Shown here one piece after another: positions 53,815-64,000 of a stretch of DNA of 64,000 nucleotides. A program made the translations under genes and the position numbers. The DNA is from an uncultured Senegalimassilia sp. GTDB lineage: Bacteria > Actinomycetota > Coriobacteriia > Coriobacteriales > Eggerthellaceae. The stretch lies in assembly GCA_934630815.1 (NCBI GenBank), contig CAKTWI010000003.1, positions 1-64,000 on the forward strand. Reading direction: 5' to 3'. How positions within the stretch are numbered: the first letter of the stretch is position 1; each line of letters starts with the position of its first letter. The notes under the pieces are model-generated. The model saw only the letters and a program-made list of their open reading frames with translations. It ran no database searches and was not told the origin of the DNA.

Positions 53815-54630
53815 CTAGTACGAACTCACAAGAGAAAAATACTCATTCTTTTTGCCATTTTTCGCAACCTGCAGCGGAACGTCGAACAGCGAGCTCATCA
53901 TCTGGTCGGTCAGCATATCCTCTTTCGAGCCATCAGCGAACAACTTTCCTTCTTTGACCAGGACCAAACGCTTGATCTCGGGGATGATGTCCTCCGGATA
54001 GTGGGTGATCAGCACGATTCCCTTGCCCGCCCTTGCGAGATCGCGCATGCTCGAACGCACGTAATACATGCCTTCAGGGTCCAAACCCGTGCACGGCTCG
54101 TCAAGCAGCAGCGTGCTCGGGTCATGCACGAGAGCGCGAGCGAAGAGCACGCGGCGCGCCTGACCGCTCGACATGGTCATGATGTCCTGATCGGCAAGCT
54201 TCGCCACCCCCAGCATCTCCATAGCTTCAAGCGCCTTCGCATGCGTGCGCTCATCCGGGTGGACGTGACGTGGAAGGCCGAGCGTGCCGAACAGGCCGCC
54301 TTCGACGATATCCACGGCAGGCAGATGGACGTTAATCTGCGCCTGCATGGTAGACGACACGATACCCAGCGTTTTACGCACATCCACCAACGTCGCGCGC
54401 GGATTGCCGTTGAACTTCACCGGGGGCTGCTCACGATAGAGCGGCATCACTTCCCTGGTGATCAGCTTCACGAACGTCGATTTACCAGCGCCGTTCGGAC
54501 CCAAAAGCGCGATGTTCTCCCCTTTTGCAAGCAAGAATTTATCAACGTGCAGGATCGTACGGCCTGCTCGCACAACCTCGGCATCGTTGAGCTCGAACAG
54601 CGGCTGCACTTCGGTGTTTTCTTCGCTCAT
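53815..54630 (-). CDS. ABC transporter ATP-binding protein
   Basis: 271 aa from the ATG at 54630 (AAGGAA upstream). Walker A GPNGAGKST (about 44-52), signature MSSGQARRV, Walker B LLLDEP and switch His in LITHYPED. No membrane partner is adjacent. Form and size fit a stand-alone importer ATPase or a ModF-like protein; substrate unknown. Confidence 0.85.
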   Translation of the reverse strand: MSEENTEVQPLFELNDAEVVRAGRTILHVDKFLLAKGENIALLGPNGAGKSTFVKLITREVMPLYREQPPVKFNGNPRATLVDVRKTLGIVSSTMQAQINVHLPAVDIVEGGLFGTLGLPRHVHPDERTHAKALEAMEMLGVAKLADQDIMTMSSGQARRVLFARALVHDPSTLLLDEPCTGLDPEGMYYVRSSMRDLARAGKGIVLITHYPEDIIPEIKRLVLVKEGKLFADGSKEDMLTDQMMSSLFDVPLQVAKNGKKNEYFSLVSSY

Positions 54631-54651
54631 ACACCCATTCCTTATCAAACG

Positions 54652-54685
54652 AAGAAGGGAACCCGTTGAAGCGGGTTCCCTTCTT
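54652..54685 (-). terminator. Terminator of the PPIase gene
   Basis: 14-bp perfect stem (54652-54665 with 54672-54685), 26 bp past the stop of the foldase gene. Confidence 0.88.
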
Positions 54686-54711
54686 ATCCTTGCGTTACAC
54701 GCCTTTTCAGG

Positions 54712-55926
54712 CTAGTTTGCCGAAGACTTTTCCTCGGCATCGGTTGCGCTGGCGGAGTTGTCAGCGGAGCCATCCGTGCTGGCAGAGGCGTCGCCGTCCG
54801 TCGAGTCAGCAGCCGAAACGTTAGTATCGGCATTATCGGTGCTGTTGGAATCCTCGGTCTGATACTTCGACATATCAACGTCATAGGGCAGGCCGGAAGG
54901 CATGTCGTTGATCTTGAGGTCGGAAGACTCCTTCTTCTCCTTCAGCCAGTTCTGGTAGTTCGCGGTCTGGCCCTGGGATTGCAGCGACTCCTTGATAGTC
55001 TCCTGCCACTCGGAGGGGATCTGGTCGAGGCTGGTGATCTTCACCGTCTCGGTGCCGTCGTCGGCCTTCTCCTTTGGGGCGTTGTACACGTCGGTGCACT
55101 TGATGATATGGATGCCATAGCTGCTGGTAACCAGACCGCTGACCTGGTCCTTCTGAAGGCCGCTCAGCGCATCGGTGTACTCCTGCACAAACGAGCTGGT
55201 CTTATCCCAACCCACATCGCCGCCGGCGTCCTTGGAACCCGTGTCCTTGGAGTACTGCTTGGCAGCCTCGGCGAAGTCGAGCTCGCCGGAGTTGATCTTG
55301 TTCAGCACGTCCTGAGCGGTTGCCTCGTCATCGGAATCGAACAGGATATGGCTGGAGCGCTTGGCGCCGTCATAGGCGCTGGCGTACATCTGCGCGTACT
55401 GGAGCATGTCGTCGTTGGAAGGCTCCTCGCTGGAAGTGAAGGTGTTGTACAGCTCCTTTGCCTTCAGCTGCAGCTCAATCTCAGAACGATACTCATCCTC
55501 GGTCATGCCAGCCTGCTCAAGGGCGGACTGCCACTTCTCGTCGCTATCGTAGTTGGACTTCATCTTGTCGACATAGCTATCGATCTCGGAGCTGTCGACG
55601 GTAACGCCCTTTTCCTCGGCGCCGGAATTGATGAGCTCGCGGGTGACGTACGTGTTGATGATCTGCTCGCGCACGCCTGCCGGATCGGTGCCCATCTGCG
55701 CCAGGTAGTTGCCCCAGGAATCCTCATCGGTCAGACCCTGCTGCTCGCGAACGCTTTGGATATAGTCGGTAACCGTATCCTCGTAGATTTCGGTACCGTT
55801 AATGGTGGCGGCCACCGCGCCCGAACCGGAGTTCTGGTTATTGCTGGAGCAGCCGGCAACGCCCATGACGCACGCCGCCGAAAGACCCATCGCGCAAACC
55901 GTTGAGATAATGCGAGATGCCTTCAT
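54712..55926 (-). CDS. PrsA-like peptidyl-prolyl isomerase lipoprotein
   Basis: 404 aa from the ATG at 55926 (GAGGAAGGG upstream). Lipoprotein signal with lipobox VAGC (Cys26). A SurA-N/chaperone region (about 35-190) precedes a parvulin domain (about 200-300: SSHILFDSDDEATAQDVL, FAEAAKQYSKDTGSKDAGGDVGW, SYGIHIIK). The C-terminal 60 residues are Ser/Asp/Ala-rich and probably disordered. It should fold exported proteins outside the membrane. Confidence 0.88.
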   Translation of the reverse strand: MKASRIISTVCAMGLSAACVMGVAGCSSNNQNSGSGAVAATINGTEIYEDTVTDYIQSVREQQGLTDEDSWGNYLAQMGTDPAGVREQIINTYVTRELINSGAEEKGVTVDSSEIDSYVDKMKSNYDSDEKWQSALEQAGMTEDEYRSEIELQLKAKELYNTFTSSEEPSNDDMLQYAQMYASAYDGAKRSSHILFDSDDEATAQDVLNKINSGELDFAEAAKQYSKDTGSKDAGGDVGWDKTSSFVQEYTDALSGLQKDQVSGLVTSSYGIHIIKCTDVYNAPKEKADDGTETVKITSLDQIPSEWQETIKESLQSQGQTANYQNWLKEKKESSDLKINDMPSGLPYDVDMSKYQTEDSNSTDNADTNVSAADSTDGDASASTDGSADNSASATDAEEKSSAN

Positions 55927-56101
55927 AAAACCCTTCCTCAAACGCATGAAACCGCTGGACAGATGCGTCCCACGGTCAAATCGAATGCCTCGTGCGTATT
56001 TTCCCACACGGCGGAATTCGCCTTTCTTCCAGCACAATATGCCCATGCAGGTTTCACAGGAGCTGGGCTTTCTTACAATATTCAAGGTACTTCACCATAG
56101 A

Positions 56102-56127
56102 AAAAGGCGGCCCAGAGGCCGCCTTTT
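56102..56127 (-). terminator. typA terminator
   Basis: 11-bp perfect stem AAAAGGCGGCC/GGCCGCCTTTT with a 4-nt loop and five T residues on the minus strand, about 80 bp past the typA stop. Confidence 0.9.
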
Positions 56128-56210
56128 GGGGTTTCAGCCGATTCGATTTCATCTGCTTCGCAATGCGATCGAATCGGCGCTCACGCATGAAGCCGAAAAC
56201 GACTGTTACG

Positions 56211-58022
56211 TTATTTCTTGTTCGCCTTCTTGCGCTCGATGGTGCTCAGGATGCGCTTGCGCAGGCGAATGGACTCGGGAGTAACCTCCACCAGCTCGTC
56301 ATCCTCGATGTACTCCAGCGCCTCTTCGAGCGTGAAGGTGATCGGCGGGGTCAGCTGGATGGCCTTGTCCGCAGTGGAGGAACGCTGGTTGCCCAGGTTC
56401 TTCGTCTTCGACACGTTAACCACCATGTCGCCTTCCTTGGCGGACTCGCCGACGATCATACCCTCGTAACACTCGTCGCCGGGCTTGACGAACAAGCGGC
56501 CACGCTGCTGCAGCGTATCAAGCGCGTAGGCGACGGCCTTATCGGTTGCCATGGCGATCATGCAGCCGTTCTTGCGGCCGTCCATCTCACCGGAATACGG
56601 GCCGTACTCACGGAAGTGGTGGAACAGCACTGCTTCGCCGTGCGTCGCATTGAGGATGCGGGTTTTCAGGCCCATAGTGCCGCGGGACGGGATGCTGAAG
56701 GTCAAGTGCGTCATGCTCTCGTCGGAGAACATGTCCTCCATGATGCCGCCGGCGGTGCCCATGACCTCGATGGCCTTGCCGGAGTAGTCGTTCGGCACGT
56801 CGACGGTTGCTTCCTCGATCGGCTCGAGCTTGTTGCCGTGCTCGTCGGTCTTATACACGACCTGCGGGCGACCGACCTGGAACTCGAAGCCTTCGCGGCG
56901 CATGGTCTCCATAAGGACGGACAGATGCAGCACGCCACGGCCGGCAACGCGCACGCCGGACTTGTCCTCGGTCTCGTCGATGCGCATGGAGATGTTGCTC
57001 TCCTTCTCGCGCATGAGGCGCTCCTTGAGCTGACGGGCGCCGACGATGTCACCCTCACGGCCAACCAGCGGGCTGGTGGAAGCCTCGAACACGACCGCCA
57101 TGGTGGGCTCCTCGACAGCGATGGGCTCCATCTCCACCGGGTTCTCGGGGTCGGTGATCACGTCTCCGATATCCGCCGCCTCGACACCGATCACGGCAAC
57201 GATATCGCCGGCATGGGCTTCGGGAACCTCGGTCTTGCCCAGGTTCTCGAAGGTGTAGACCTTGCGGATGGTGGCGTTGTACTGGTTGCCGTCGGGCTGC
57301 ACGACCAGCACCTGCTCCTTCTCGTGCAGGGTGCCGCTATGCAGGCGACCGACGCCGATACGACCCTCGTAGCTGCTGTGGTCGACGGTGCAGACCTGTA
57401 GGGCCACCGGACCCTCGGCGTCCACCTCGGGACACGGGATCTCGTTGATGATGGTGTCGAGCAGCGGGATCATGTCCATGTTGCCGTCTTCGGGCTCCAA
57501 GCGTGCGTAGCCGTTGACCGCGGAAGCGTACACCACGGGGAAGTCAAGCTGCTCGTCTGAAGCACCCAGCTCGACCATCAGGTCGAACACCTTGTCCACG
57601 GCGCCCTCGGGATCGGCGTTGGGACGGTCGATCTTGTTCACGACGACCACGATGCGCAGACCGCGCTCGAGGGCGTGGGAGAGAACGAATCGGGTCTGGG
57701 GCTTGGGGCCCTCGTAAGCGTCGACGATGAGCAGAGCGCCGTCGGCCATGTTCAGCACGCGCTCCACCTCGCCGCCGAAGTCGGCATGGCCAGGCGTGTC
57801 GATGACGTTGATCTTGACGCCCTTGTAGTGAATGGAGATGTTCTTGGACAGGATGGTGATGCCGCGCTCGCGCTCCTGATCGTTGGAGTCCAAGACGCGC
57901 TCCTGCACTTCCTGGTTCTCGCGGAACACGTGGGACGACCACAGCAGGCGGTCGACCAGCGTGGTCTTGCCATGGTCGACGTGCGCGATGATGGCAACGT
58001 TGCGAAGGCCTTCTTGCTTCAT
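56211..58022 (-). CDS. typA: Ribosome-associated GTPase TypA/BipA
   Basis: 603 aa. G1 [10 protein letters not shown]2 region RERGITI, G3 [15 protein letters not shown]4 [11 protein letters not shown] and the TypA-specific C-terminal region (RMRRE-like [35 protein letters not shown]). Translational GTPase involved in 50S assembly and stress or cold response. It starts 9 bp after the J-protein gene, probably one operon. Confidence 0.96.
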   Translation of the reverse strand: MKQEGLRNVAIIAHVDHGKTTLVDRLLWSSHVFRENQEVQERVLDSNDQERERGITILSKNISIHYKGVKINVIDTPGHADFGGEVERVLNMADGALLIVDAYEGPKPQTRFVLSHALERGLRIVVVVNKIDRPNADPEGAVDKVFDLMVELGASDEQLDFPVVYASAVNGYARLEPEDGNMDMIPLLDTIINEIPCPEVDAEGPVALQVCTVDHSSYEGRIGVGRLHSGTLHEKEQVLVVQPDGNQYNATIRKVYTFENLGKTEVPEAHAGDIVAVIGVEAADIGDVITDPENPVEMEPIAVEEPTMAVVFEASTSPLVGREGDIVGARQLKERLMREKESNISMRIDETEDKSGVRVAGRGVLHLSVLMETMRREGFEFQVGRPQVVYKTDEHGNKLEPIEEATVDVPNDYSGKAIEVMGTAGGIMEDMFSDESMTHLTFSIPSRGTMGLKTRILNATHGEAVLFHHFREYGPYSGEMDGRKNGCMIAMATDKAVAYALDTLQQRGRLFVKPGDECYEGMIVGESAKEGDMVVNVSKTKNLGNQRSSTADKAIQLTPPITFTLEEALEYIEDDELVEVTPESIRLRKRILSTIERKKANKK

Positions 58023-58031
58023 ACGGGTGTG

Positions 58032-58592
58032 CTACTCCTCTTCAGATTCTTGCGCGATCTTGCGCTCTTCCCTATTCAATTCGTCAATATGCTCGGTAAG
58101 CGTGTTGATGGAACGTTGCGATGATACCACCTGGACAATGCCCCAGATGGCTGCAGTGCTGGCTATGGCGGCAACCACACCGAACAACCCAAAAGGGCGT
58201 CGGCCGCAGAACAAGGCCACCAGCCCGCCGATAGCCGCCATGCCAAGGCCGTTGCGACGTTCGTCGTACACCGCATCGCGTTGACGCACCAGCTGCGTCC
58301 TGGCCGCGGCTATGCCGGCGAGACGAGCATCGACATCGTCATAGGCCGCGCGCGTTGAACGTGCCGAGGCCGAGGAGCCACCTGCTTTCCTGCGACCCTT
58401 GGACGACGTCAGGAAATCGTAGGCCTCTTGCAGGTTCTTGAATTGCTCGGTTGCCCGGTCCTGCAGCTTTTTATTGGTGGCGAAGCGGTCGGGATGCAGG
58501 ATCTGCGCCGTTTCGCGATAAGCGGTCTTGATATCTTCGTCGGTAGCGCCCTCGTCCAATCCCAAGGCACGCAATGCTTCCAGACGGTTCAT
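58032..58592 (-). CDS. J-domain membrane protein
   Basis: 186 aa from the ATG at 58592 (GAGGTG upstream). N-terminal J domain (NRLEALRALGLDEGATDEDIKTAYRETAQILHPDRF, with the HPD motif) of about 65 residues, a Ser/Arg-rich linker, and one or two membrane helices (GMAAIGGLVALFCG; LFGVVAAIASTAAIWGIVQVV). It recruits DnaK to the membrane. Client unknown; co-transcribed with typA. Confidence 0.85.
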   Translation of the reverse strand: MNRLEALRALGLDEGATDEDIKTAYRETAQILHPDRFATNKKLQDRATEQFKNLQEAYDFLTSSKGRRKAGGSSASARSTRAAYDDVDARLAGIAAARTQLVRQRDAVYDERRNGLGMAAIGGLVALFCGRRPFGLFGVVAAIASTAAIWGIVQVVSSQRSINTLTEHIDELNREERKIAQESEEE

Positions 58593-58670
58593 GACACCTC
58601 GCTTATCAGCTCGATCGCTTCCTACCCCGATACGAACACAGGCCCGTTTCCGGACCTGCGGCAAAAAAAA

Positions 58671-58694
58671 TGCAGGCCCGTTTCCGGACCTGCA
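58671..58694 (-). terminator. tRNA-Ala terminator
   Basis: TGCAGGCCCG/CGGACCTGCA stem (one wobble) followed on the minus strand by eight T residues. A 20-bp direct copy of its core lies at 58640-58659. Confidence 0.9.
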
Positions 58695-58706
58695 AATAAT
58701 CTCAAA

Positions 58707-58782
58707 TGGTGGAGGTTAGGGGGATCGAACCCCTGACCTCAGGCTTGCAAAGCCCGCGCTCTCCCAGCTGAGCTAAACCCCC
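58707..58782 (-). tRNA. tRNA-Ala (TGC)
   Basis: 76 nt with encoded CCA. Acceptor GGGGGTT/AACCTCC, anticodon loop TTTGCAA (TGC), T-loop TTCGATC. Confidence 0.95.
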
Positions 58783-58802
58783 AACTCGCACTTTACAATA
58801 AT

Positions 58803-58842
58803 AAACGCTCCACCGGCAAACTCGGCTCACGGTGGAGCGTTT
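58803..58842 (-). repeat. 13-bp hairpin between tRNA-Ile and tRNA-Ala
   Basis: AAACGCTCCACCG (58803-58815) pairs perfectly with 58830-58842. It may be a processing or attenuation hairpin between the two tRNA genes. Confidence 0.6.
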
Positions 58843-58853
58843 ATCGCAAATAC

Positions 58854-58930
<77 letters not shown>

Positions 58931-58949
58931 CTTCGAAAAGTGCTCGTTT

Positions 58950-58979
58950 ATTATAACCAGGGTTTCCAAGAATGGTCAA
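58950..58979 (-). promoter_or_regulatory. Promoter of the tRNA-Ile/tRNA-Ala unit
   Basis: On the minus strand: TTGACC (58974-58979), 18-bp spacer and a perfect TATAAT (58950-58955), 19 bp before the first tRNA base. Confidence 0.82.
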
Positions 58980-59103
58980 GAAGAATTTTCAACTTTTAGG
59001 AAAATTTTTTCCTACTGCCGTTTTACAAAAGAAACCGCAGGTCAGAGCCGCATTCACGCGTATAATCCCTTACAAGAAGGCGTCATAAGGGCTCGATATT
59101 ATA

Positions 59104-59122
59104 TATAAGCGAATCGCTTATA
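59104..59122 (+). promoter_or_regulatory. Dyad directly upstream of the bifunctional nuclease gene
   Basis: TATAAGCGA-A-TCGCTTATA, a perfect 9-bp inverted repeat around a central A, ends just before the TAGGAG ribosome-binding site. A TATAAT (59061-59066) lies upstream, so this dyad would sit in the leader or near the transcript start. Confidence 0.55.
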
Positions 59123-59135
59123 GTTAGGAGCAAGC

Positions 59136-59645
59136 TTGGTTCCCATTGCTGTGCAAAAGATCATTATCGGAAGCGCACCGGGTCCTTCCATCCTTGTGCT
59201 GCAGCCTATCGAGGAGAGCCCCGTGCCTGGTGTATCGCGCATCGTGCCCATTATGGTGGGCGCCGCCGAAGCGGCTCAGCTGCACTTAGCTGTCACGCAT
59301 ACCAAGGTTGCACGCCCCACTACGCACGACCTGCTACTCGACGCCCTCACCAACCTTGATGCAAGCGTCGACCACGTCCTTATCGACAAGGTGAAGGGAT
59401 CGCTGTTCTTCGCGAAGCTCACGCTGCGCCAACACGGGAGGCTCATCGAGCTTGACGCCCGCCCCAGTGACGCGCTCTCTCTGGCGTTGCGAGAGGACGC
59501 CCCGCTCTATATCAATGAGAACGTCTTGGAGCGCGCCTCATACCCTTATATCGTTCGAAAGCCCATCGTGGACGAGTCCGCCGAAGAGGAACTTGAGGAG
59601 TTCCGCTCGTTCCTGGAGGACCTCGACCCAAAGGACTTCTCGTAG
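59136..59645 (+). CDS. Bifunctional nuclease (BFN/DUF151) family protein
   Basis: 169 aa from a TTG start with TAGGAG upstream. BFN domain: VLQPIEESPVPGVSRIVPIMVGAAEAAQLHLA, HDLLLDALTNLDASVDHVLID, and ARPSDALSLALREDAPLYIN. Family members show DNase/RNase activity in vitro; their role in bacteria is unclear. The C-terminus is acidic (ESAEEELEEFRSFLEDLDPKDFS). The only plus-strand gene right of 31 kb. Confidence 0.88.
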   Translation: MVPIAVQKIIIGSAPGPSILVLQPIEESPVPGVSRIVPIMVGAAEAAQLHLAVTHTKVARPTTHDLLLDALTNLDASVDHVLIDKVKGSLFFAKLTLRQHGRLIELDARPSDALSLALREDAPLYINENVLERASYPYIVRKPIVDESAEEELEEFRSFLEDLDPKDFS

Positions 59646-59716
59646 CACTGCAGCGACCACCGTACCCGTAAATCCGCACTCCACGTGATTATCCAGCCCA
59701 ACCGCACCCTCCTATT

Positions 59717-59740
59717 GAGATGTTTCACGTGAAACATCTC
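59717..59740. promoter_or_regulatory. parS site within a 24-bp palindrome
   Basis: TGTTTCACGTGAAACA (59721-59736) is a perfect ParB site; symmetry extends with GAGA/TCTC on both sides. Confidence 0.93.
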
Positions 59741-59771
59741 ACGCTGCCGTACGGCAACACGCCCATGCAAC

Positions 59772-59803
59772 AAGAAAGCCGCCCCTTACGGAGCGGCTTT
59801 CTT
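59772..59803 (-). terminator. gyrA terminator
   Basis: 11-bp perfect stem AAGAAAGCCGC/GCGGCTTTCTT with a 10-nt loop, 27 bp past the gyrA stop codon. Confidence 0.88.
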
Positions 59804-59829
59804 AATCGTTCCTATATGCCTGAAGCTGG

Positions 59830-62562
59830 CTACTCTTCCATCTCGTCGATGGACGACTCATCCAACTCTTCGGTGCCATCGGCATTCGCATCGCGCTTCT
59901 TCTTGCCGTGGGCGGCGATGGCGACGGCAGTCACGCGGTCGTCCTCGGCAACGTTCATGACGCGGACGCCCTGCGTGGAGCGGCCGAGCTCGGAGATGCC
60001 CTCGACAGGAGTGCGCACCACGACGCCCTCCTCGGACATGATCATGATCTCGTCATCGGACCCGACGATCTTCATGGCGGCCAACAAGCCCTTCTTCTCC
60101 GTCATGGTGATGGTGAAGACGCCCTGGCCTCCACGATGATGCGACGGGTACTCAGAGATGGGCGTGCGCTTGCCATAGCCCTTCTCGGTAATGACGAACA
60201 GATCGGTCTCGGGACGCGCGATCTCCATACCGAGCACCTTGGCATCCGCCGGCGCGTTCATGCCGCGCACGCCCATGGTGCCGCGGCCCATGGCGCGGAC
60301 CTCGTCCTCGGGCCACATGATGGCCTTGCCAGCGGACGACACCATGATGACGTTCTCGCCCTGAGCCACGCGGCGCACGCTGATAAGGCGGTCGCCATCC
60401 TTGAGGTTGATGGCGATAAGGCCGTCACGGCGCGTACGGTCGTACTGCTCCATGGACGTCTTCTTCACCATGCCGTGCTCGGTGGCGAACATAAGGTACT
60501 CGTCGGTCGGGAAGTCCTTCGTCGCGATGACGGCGCTAATGGTCTCGCCCTTCTCAAGCGGCAGCAGGTTCACGATGGCCGTGCCGCGCGCATGGCGGGA
60601 CGCCTCGGGCAGCTCGTAGACCTTCAGGCGATATACCTTGCCCTTCGTGGAAAAGAACAGCATGAAGGAGTGTGTGGACGCGACGAACAGATGCTCGACG
60701 TAGTCGTTGTCCTTCAGGTTCACCGCCTGCATGCCCTTGCCGCCGCGCTTCTGCTGGCGATACGTGGCAACGGGAAGGCGCTTGACGTAGCCGGCCTTCG
60801 TGACCGTGACCACCATGTTCTCCTCGGCGATGAGGTCCTCGACGTCCAAGTCCTTGGCGGCATCGGAGAGCTGCGTTCTGCGGGGAGTGTCGAATTTCTT
60901 CTTGATCTCCTGCAGCTCCTCCTTGATGATGTCGCGCACCAGCTGAGGGTCGGAGAGCACGCGGTTGTAGTACGCGATCTTCTCGCGAAGCTCTTCCAAC
61001 TCGGACTGGATCTTCTCGCGCTCCAAACCGGTCAGGCGGCGCAGGCGCATCTCCAGGATGGCCGTGGTCTGCTTGTCGGTCAGGCCGAAGCGCTCGGTCA
61101 GGCGAGCCGCCGCCTCCTTATCGGTTTGCGATGAGCGGATGATGCTGATGACCTCGTCGATATGGTCGAGGGCAACTACATAGCCTTCCAAGATATGGGC
61201 GCGCTCCTCGGCTTTGGAGAGCTCGTAGCGCGTACGACGCACGATGACGTCTTCCTGATGGGCGATGTAGTAGTGCAGCGTCTCCTTCAGGGAGAGCACG
61301 CGGGGCACGCCGTCGACGAGCGCCAGCATGATGACGCCGAAGCCCACCTGCAGCTGCGTGTGCTTGTAAAGCTTGTTGAGCACCACCTGCGGGATGGCGT
61401 CCTTCTTCAGCTCGATGATGATGTCGATGCCGTGGCGGTCGGCGCCGTCGTGGATGTTCGAGATCTCGGGAAGCTTCTTCTCGCGAACCAGCTCGCCGAG
61501 CTTCTCGAGCAAGCGCTGGCGGTTCACCTGGTACGGGATCTCCGTGACCACGATGGAGCTTTTGCCGTTCTTGCCCTCCTCGATCTTGCACTTCGCGCGC
61601 ACGGTAAGGCTACCGCGACCCGTCTCATAGGCGTCCAGGATGCCCTTCTTGCCCATGATGATGCCGCCGGTCGGGAAATCCGGACCGGGAAGGGCGGTCA
61701 TGAGCTCGGCGGTGGTCACCTCGGGATTGTCGAGCATCATACACGTGGCGTCGATGGTCTCGCCGAGGTTATGCGGCGGGATGTTGGTGGCCATGCCGAC
61801 GGCAATGCCGTTGGAGCCGTTTACCAGCAAGCTGGGGAAGCGCGCGGGCAGGACCGTGGGCTCTTCCAGGCTTTCATCGTAGTTGGGCTGGAAGTCGACC
61901 GTTTCTTTGTCAAGGTCGCGCAGCAGCTCCATAGCCGCTTTACCCAGACGCGCCTCGGTGTAACGCATTGCTGCAGCCGAGTCGCCGTCAATGGAGCCGA
62001 AGTTGCCATGGCCGTCGATGAGCGGCACGCGCATGCTGAACGGCTGGGCCAAGCGCACCATGGTGTCGTACACGGCGGAGTCACCGTGCGGGTGATACTT
62101 GCCGATGACGTCGCCGACGGTACGGGCCGACTTCATATGCGGGCGGTTCGGCGTGTAGCCGGACTCGTTCATGGCGTACAGGATACGGCGATGGACCGGC
62201 TTCAGGCCGTCGCGCACGTCGGGCAGGGCGCGGCTGACGATGACGCTCATGGAATACTCCAGGAACGAAGAAGCCATTTCCTTGCCAAGATATGCCGCAC
62301 GAACAGTAGTGCCTTCGCCGCCGTTGGCGTCCTCGATGATGGAGCCATGGGGGTTAGCGACGGTGGACATGTCGATAAGCGAGCGGGCCTTGTCCTCCTC
62401 GGACACCGGGCCCGACGTCACCGTATGGCCGGGCTCGGGCTGCTCGACGTCCTGCTCGCCGGCGTCCGCCGCGTCTTCCCCAGCGGCATCGACCAAGCGC
62501 TTCAGGTCGTCGGGAAGCTCCTCGCCGCCCTGGCCATCGCGGTTGTCAGTGTTATCTGCCAT
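59830..62562 (-). CDS. gyrA: DNA gyrase subunit A
   Basis: 910 aa; TAGGAG overlaps the gyrB stop 9 bp upstream. Breakage-reunion core: [43 protein letters not shown] and active-site Tyr in MRYTEARL. The GyrA box QKRGGKG in the C-terminal domain separates it from ParC. About 70 extra acidic residues precede the usual start of the core. The residues equivalent to E. coli Ser83 and Asp87 are unchanged. Confidence 0.97.
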   Translation of the reverse strand: MADNTDNRDGQGGEELPDDLKRLVDAAGEDAADAGEQDVEQPEPGHTVTSGPVSEEDKARSLIDMSTVANPHGSIIEDANGGEGTTVRAAYLGKEMASSFLEYSMSVIVSRALPDVRDGLKPVHRRILYAMNESGYTPNRPHMKSARTVGDVIGKYHPHGDSAVYDTMVRLAQPFSMRVPLIDGHGNFGSIDGDSAAAMRYTEARLGKAAMELLRDLDKETVDFQPNYDESLEEPTVLPARFPSLLVNGSNGIAVGMATNIPPHNLGETIDATCMMLDNPEVTTAELMTALPGPDFPTGGIIMGKKGILDAYETGRGSLTVRAKCKIEEGKNGKSSIVVTEIPYQVNRQRLLEKLGELVREKKLPEISNIHDGADRHGIDIIIELKKDAIPQVVLNKLYKHTQLQVGFGVIMLALVDGVPRVLSLKETLHYYIAHQEDVIVRRTRYELSKAEERAHILEGYVVALDHIDEVISIIRSSQTDKEAAARLTERFGLTDKQTTAILEMRLRRLTGLEREKIQSELEELREKIAYYNRVLSDPQLVRDIIKEELQEIKKKFDTPRRTQLSDAAKDLDVEDLIAEENMVVTVTKAGYVKRLPVATYRQQKRGGKGMQAVNLKDNDYVEHLFVASTHSFMLFFSTKGKVYRLKVYELPEASRHARGTAIVNLLPLEKGETISAVIATKDFPTDEYLMFATEHGMVKKTSMEQYDRTRRDGLIAINLKDGDRLISVRRVAQGENVIMVSSAGKAIMWPEDEVRAMGRGTMGVRGMNAPADAKVLGMEIARPETDLFVITEKGYGKRTPISEYPSHHRGGQGVFTITMTEKKGLLAAMKIVGSDDEIMIMSEEGVVVRTPVEGISELGRSTQGVRVMNVAEDDRVTAVAIAAHGKKKRDANADGTEELDESSIDEMEE

Positions 62563-62571
62563 TCAATTCTC

Positions 62572-64000
<1,429 letters not shown>

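Noticed and set aside
59646..59829. oriC inside the window near the parS at 59721
   Set aside because: No cluster of DnaA boxes or A+T-rich unwinding region is seen; the origin is more likely beyond gyrB at the right edge.
59830..62562. Fluoroquinolone-resistance change in gyrA
   Set aside because: The segment [10 protein letters not shown] keeps the residues equivalent to E. coli Ser83 and Asp87.

Overview
This window looks like a chromosomal segment from a high-G+C anaerobic actinobacterium of the class Coriobacteriia, most likely family Eggerthellaceae. The evidence is a G+C-rich coding style; an actinobacterial FHA/PP2C/RodA-PBP/PknB cluster; a NRAMP-type transporter with the altered metal site described for Eggerthella lenta; a membrane-anchored LuxR regulator; a TorD-type chaperone; and anaerobic enzymes (indolepyruvate:ferredoxin oxidoreductase, radical SAM). 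Genus and species cannot be read from the sequence. The right edge lies close to the replication origin: gyrB (cut by the edge) and gyrA run on the minus strand, four ParB-type parS sites lie between 32.8 and 59.7 kb, and almost every gene right of about 31 kb is on the minus strand, as expected for a fork moving leftward from an origin just beyond base 64000.

Left part (0-15 kb): a formamidase, a membrane Ser/Thr kinase whose N-lobe is split by a long insert, and a lipoprotein nuclease. Next comes a lower-G+C block with a Sau3AI-like restriction endonuclease, its divergent C5 methyltransferase, and a Fic protein preceded by four evenly spaced inverted repeats. Then a solitary divergent GroEL under a CIRCE operator, a LOG-family hydrolase, and a three-gene operon (271-aa unknown, TorD chaperone, solute-binding lipoprotein).

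Middle (15-31 kb): a membrane LuxR regulator; the signalling/cell-wall operon fhaA-fhaB-pstP-rodA::pbpA-pknB, in which RodA and the class B PBP are one polypeptide; a REP-like repeat cluster; two identical tRNA-Arg genes; a magnesium pair (MgtE-N/CBS protein plus NRMT transporter); an Rrf2 regulator; and 5-formyl-THF cyclo-ligase.

Right part (31-64 kb): two sodium-coupled transporters; an aryl-acid CoA ligase with IorA/IorB; purE; tRNA-Phe; a HemW/HutW-like radical SAM enzyme; a run dnaB - SbcD-like - SbcC/YhaN-like - purA - purD; the ribosomal operon rpsF-ssb-rpsR-rplI; a MarR regulator; two tRNA-Ser genes; an ABC ATPase; a PrsA-like lipoprotein; a J-protein with typA; tRNA-Ala and tRNA-Ile; a bifunctional nuclease; and gyrA/gyrB. 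Most transcription units end in clear hairpin terminators.

The most unusual items are the Fic operator array, the RodA-PBP fusion, the kinase with the interrupted N-lobe, the NRMT magnesium operon, and a perfect dyad centred on a TATAAT in front of the radical SAM gene.
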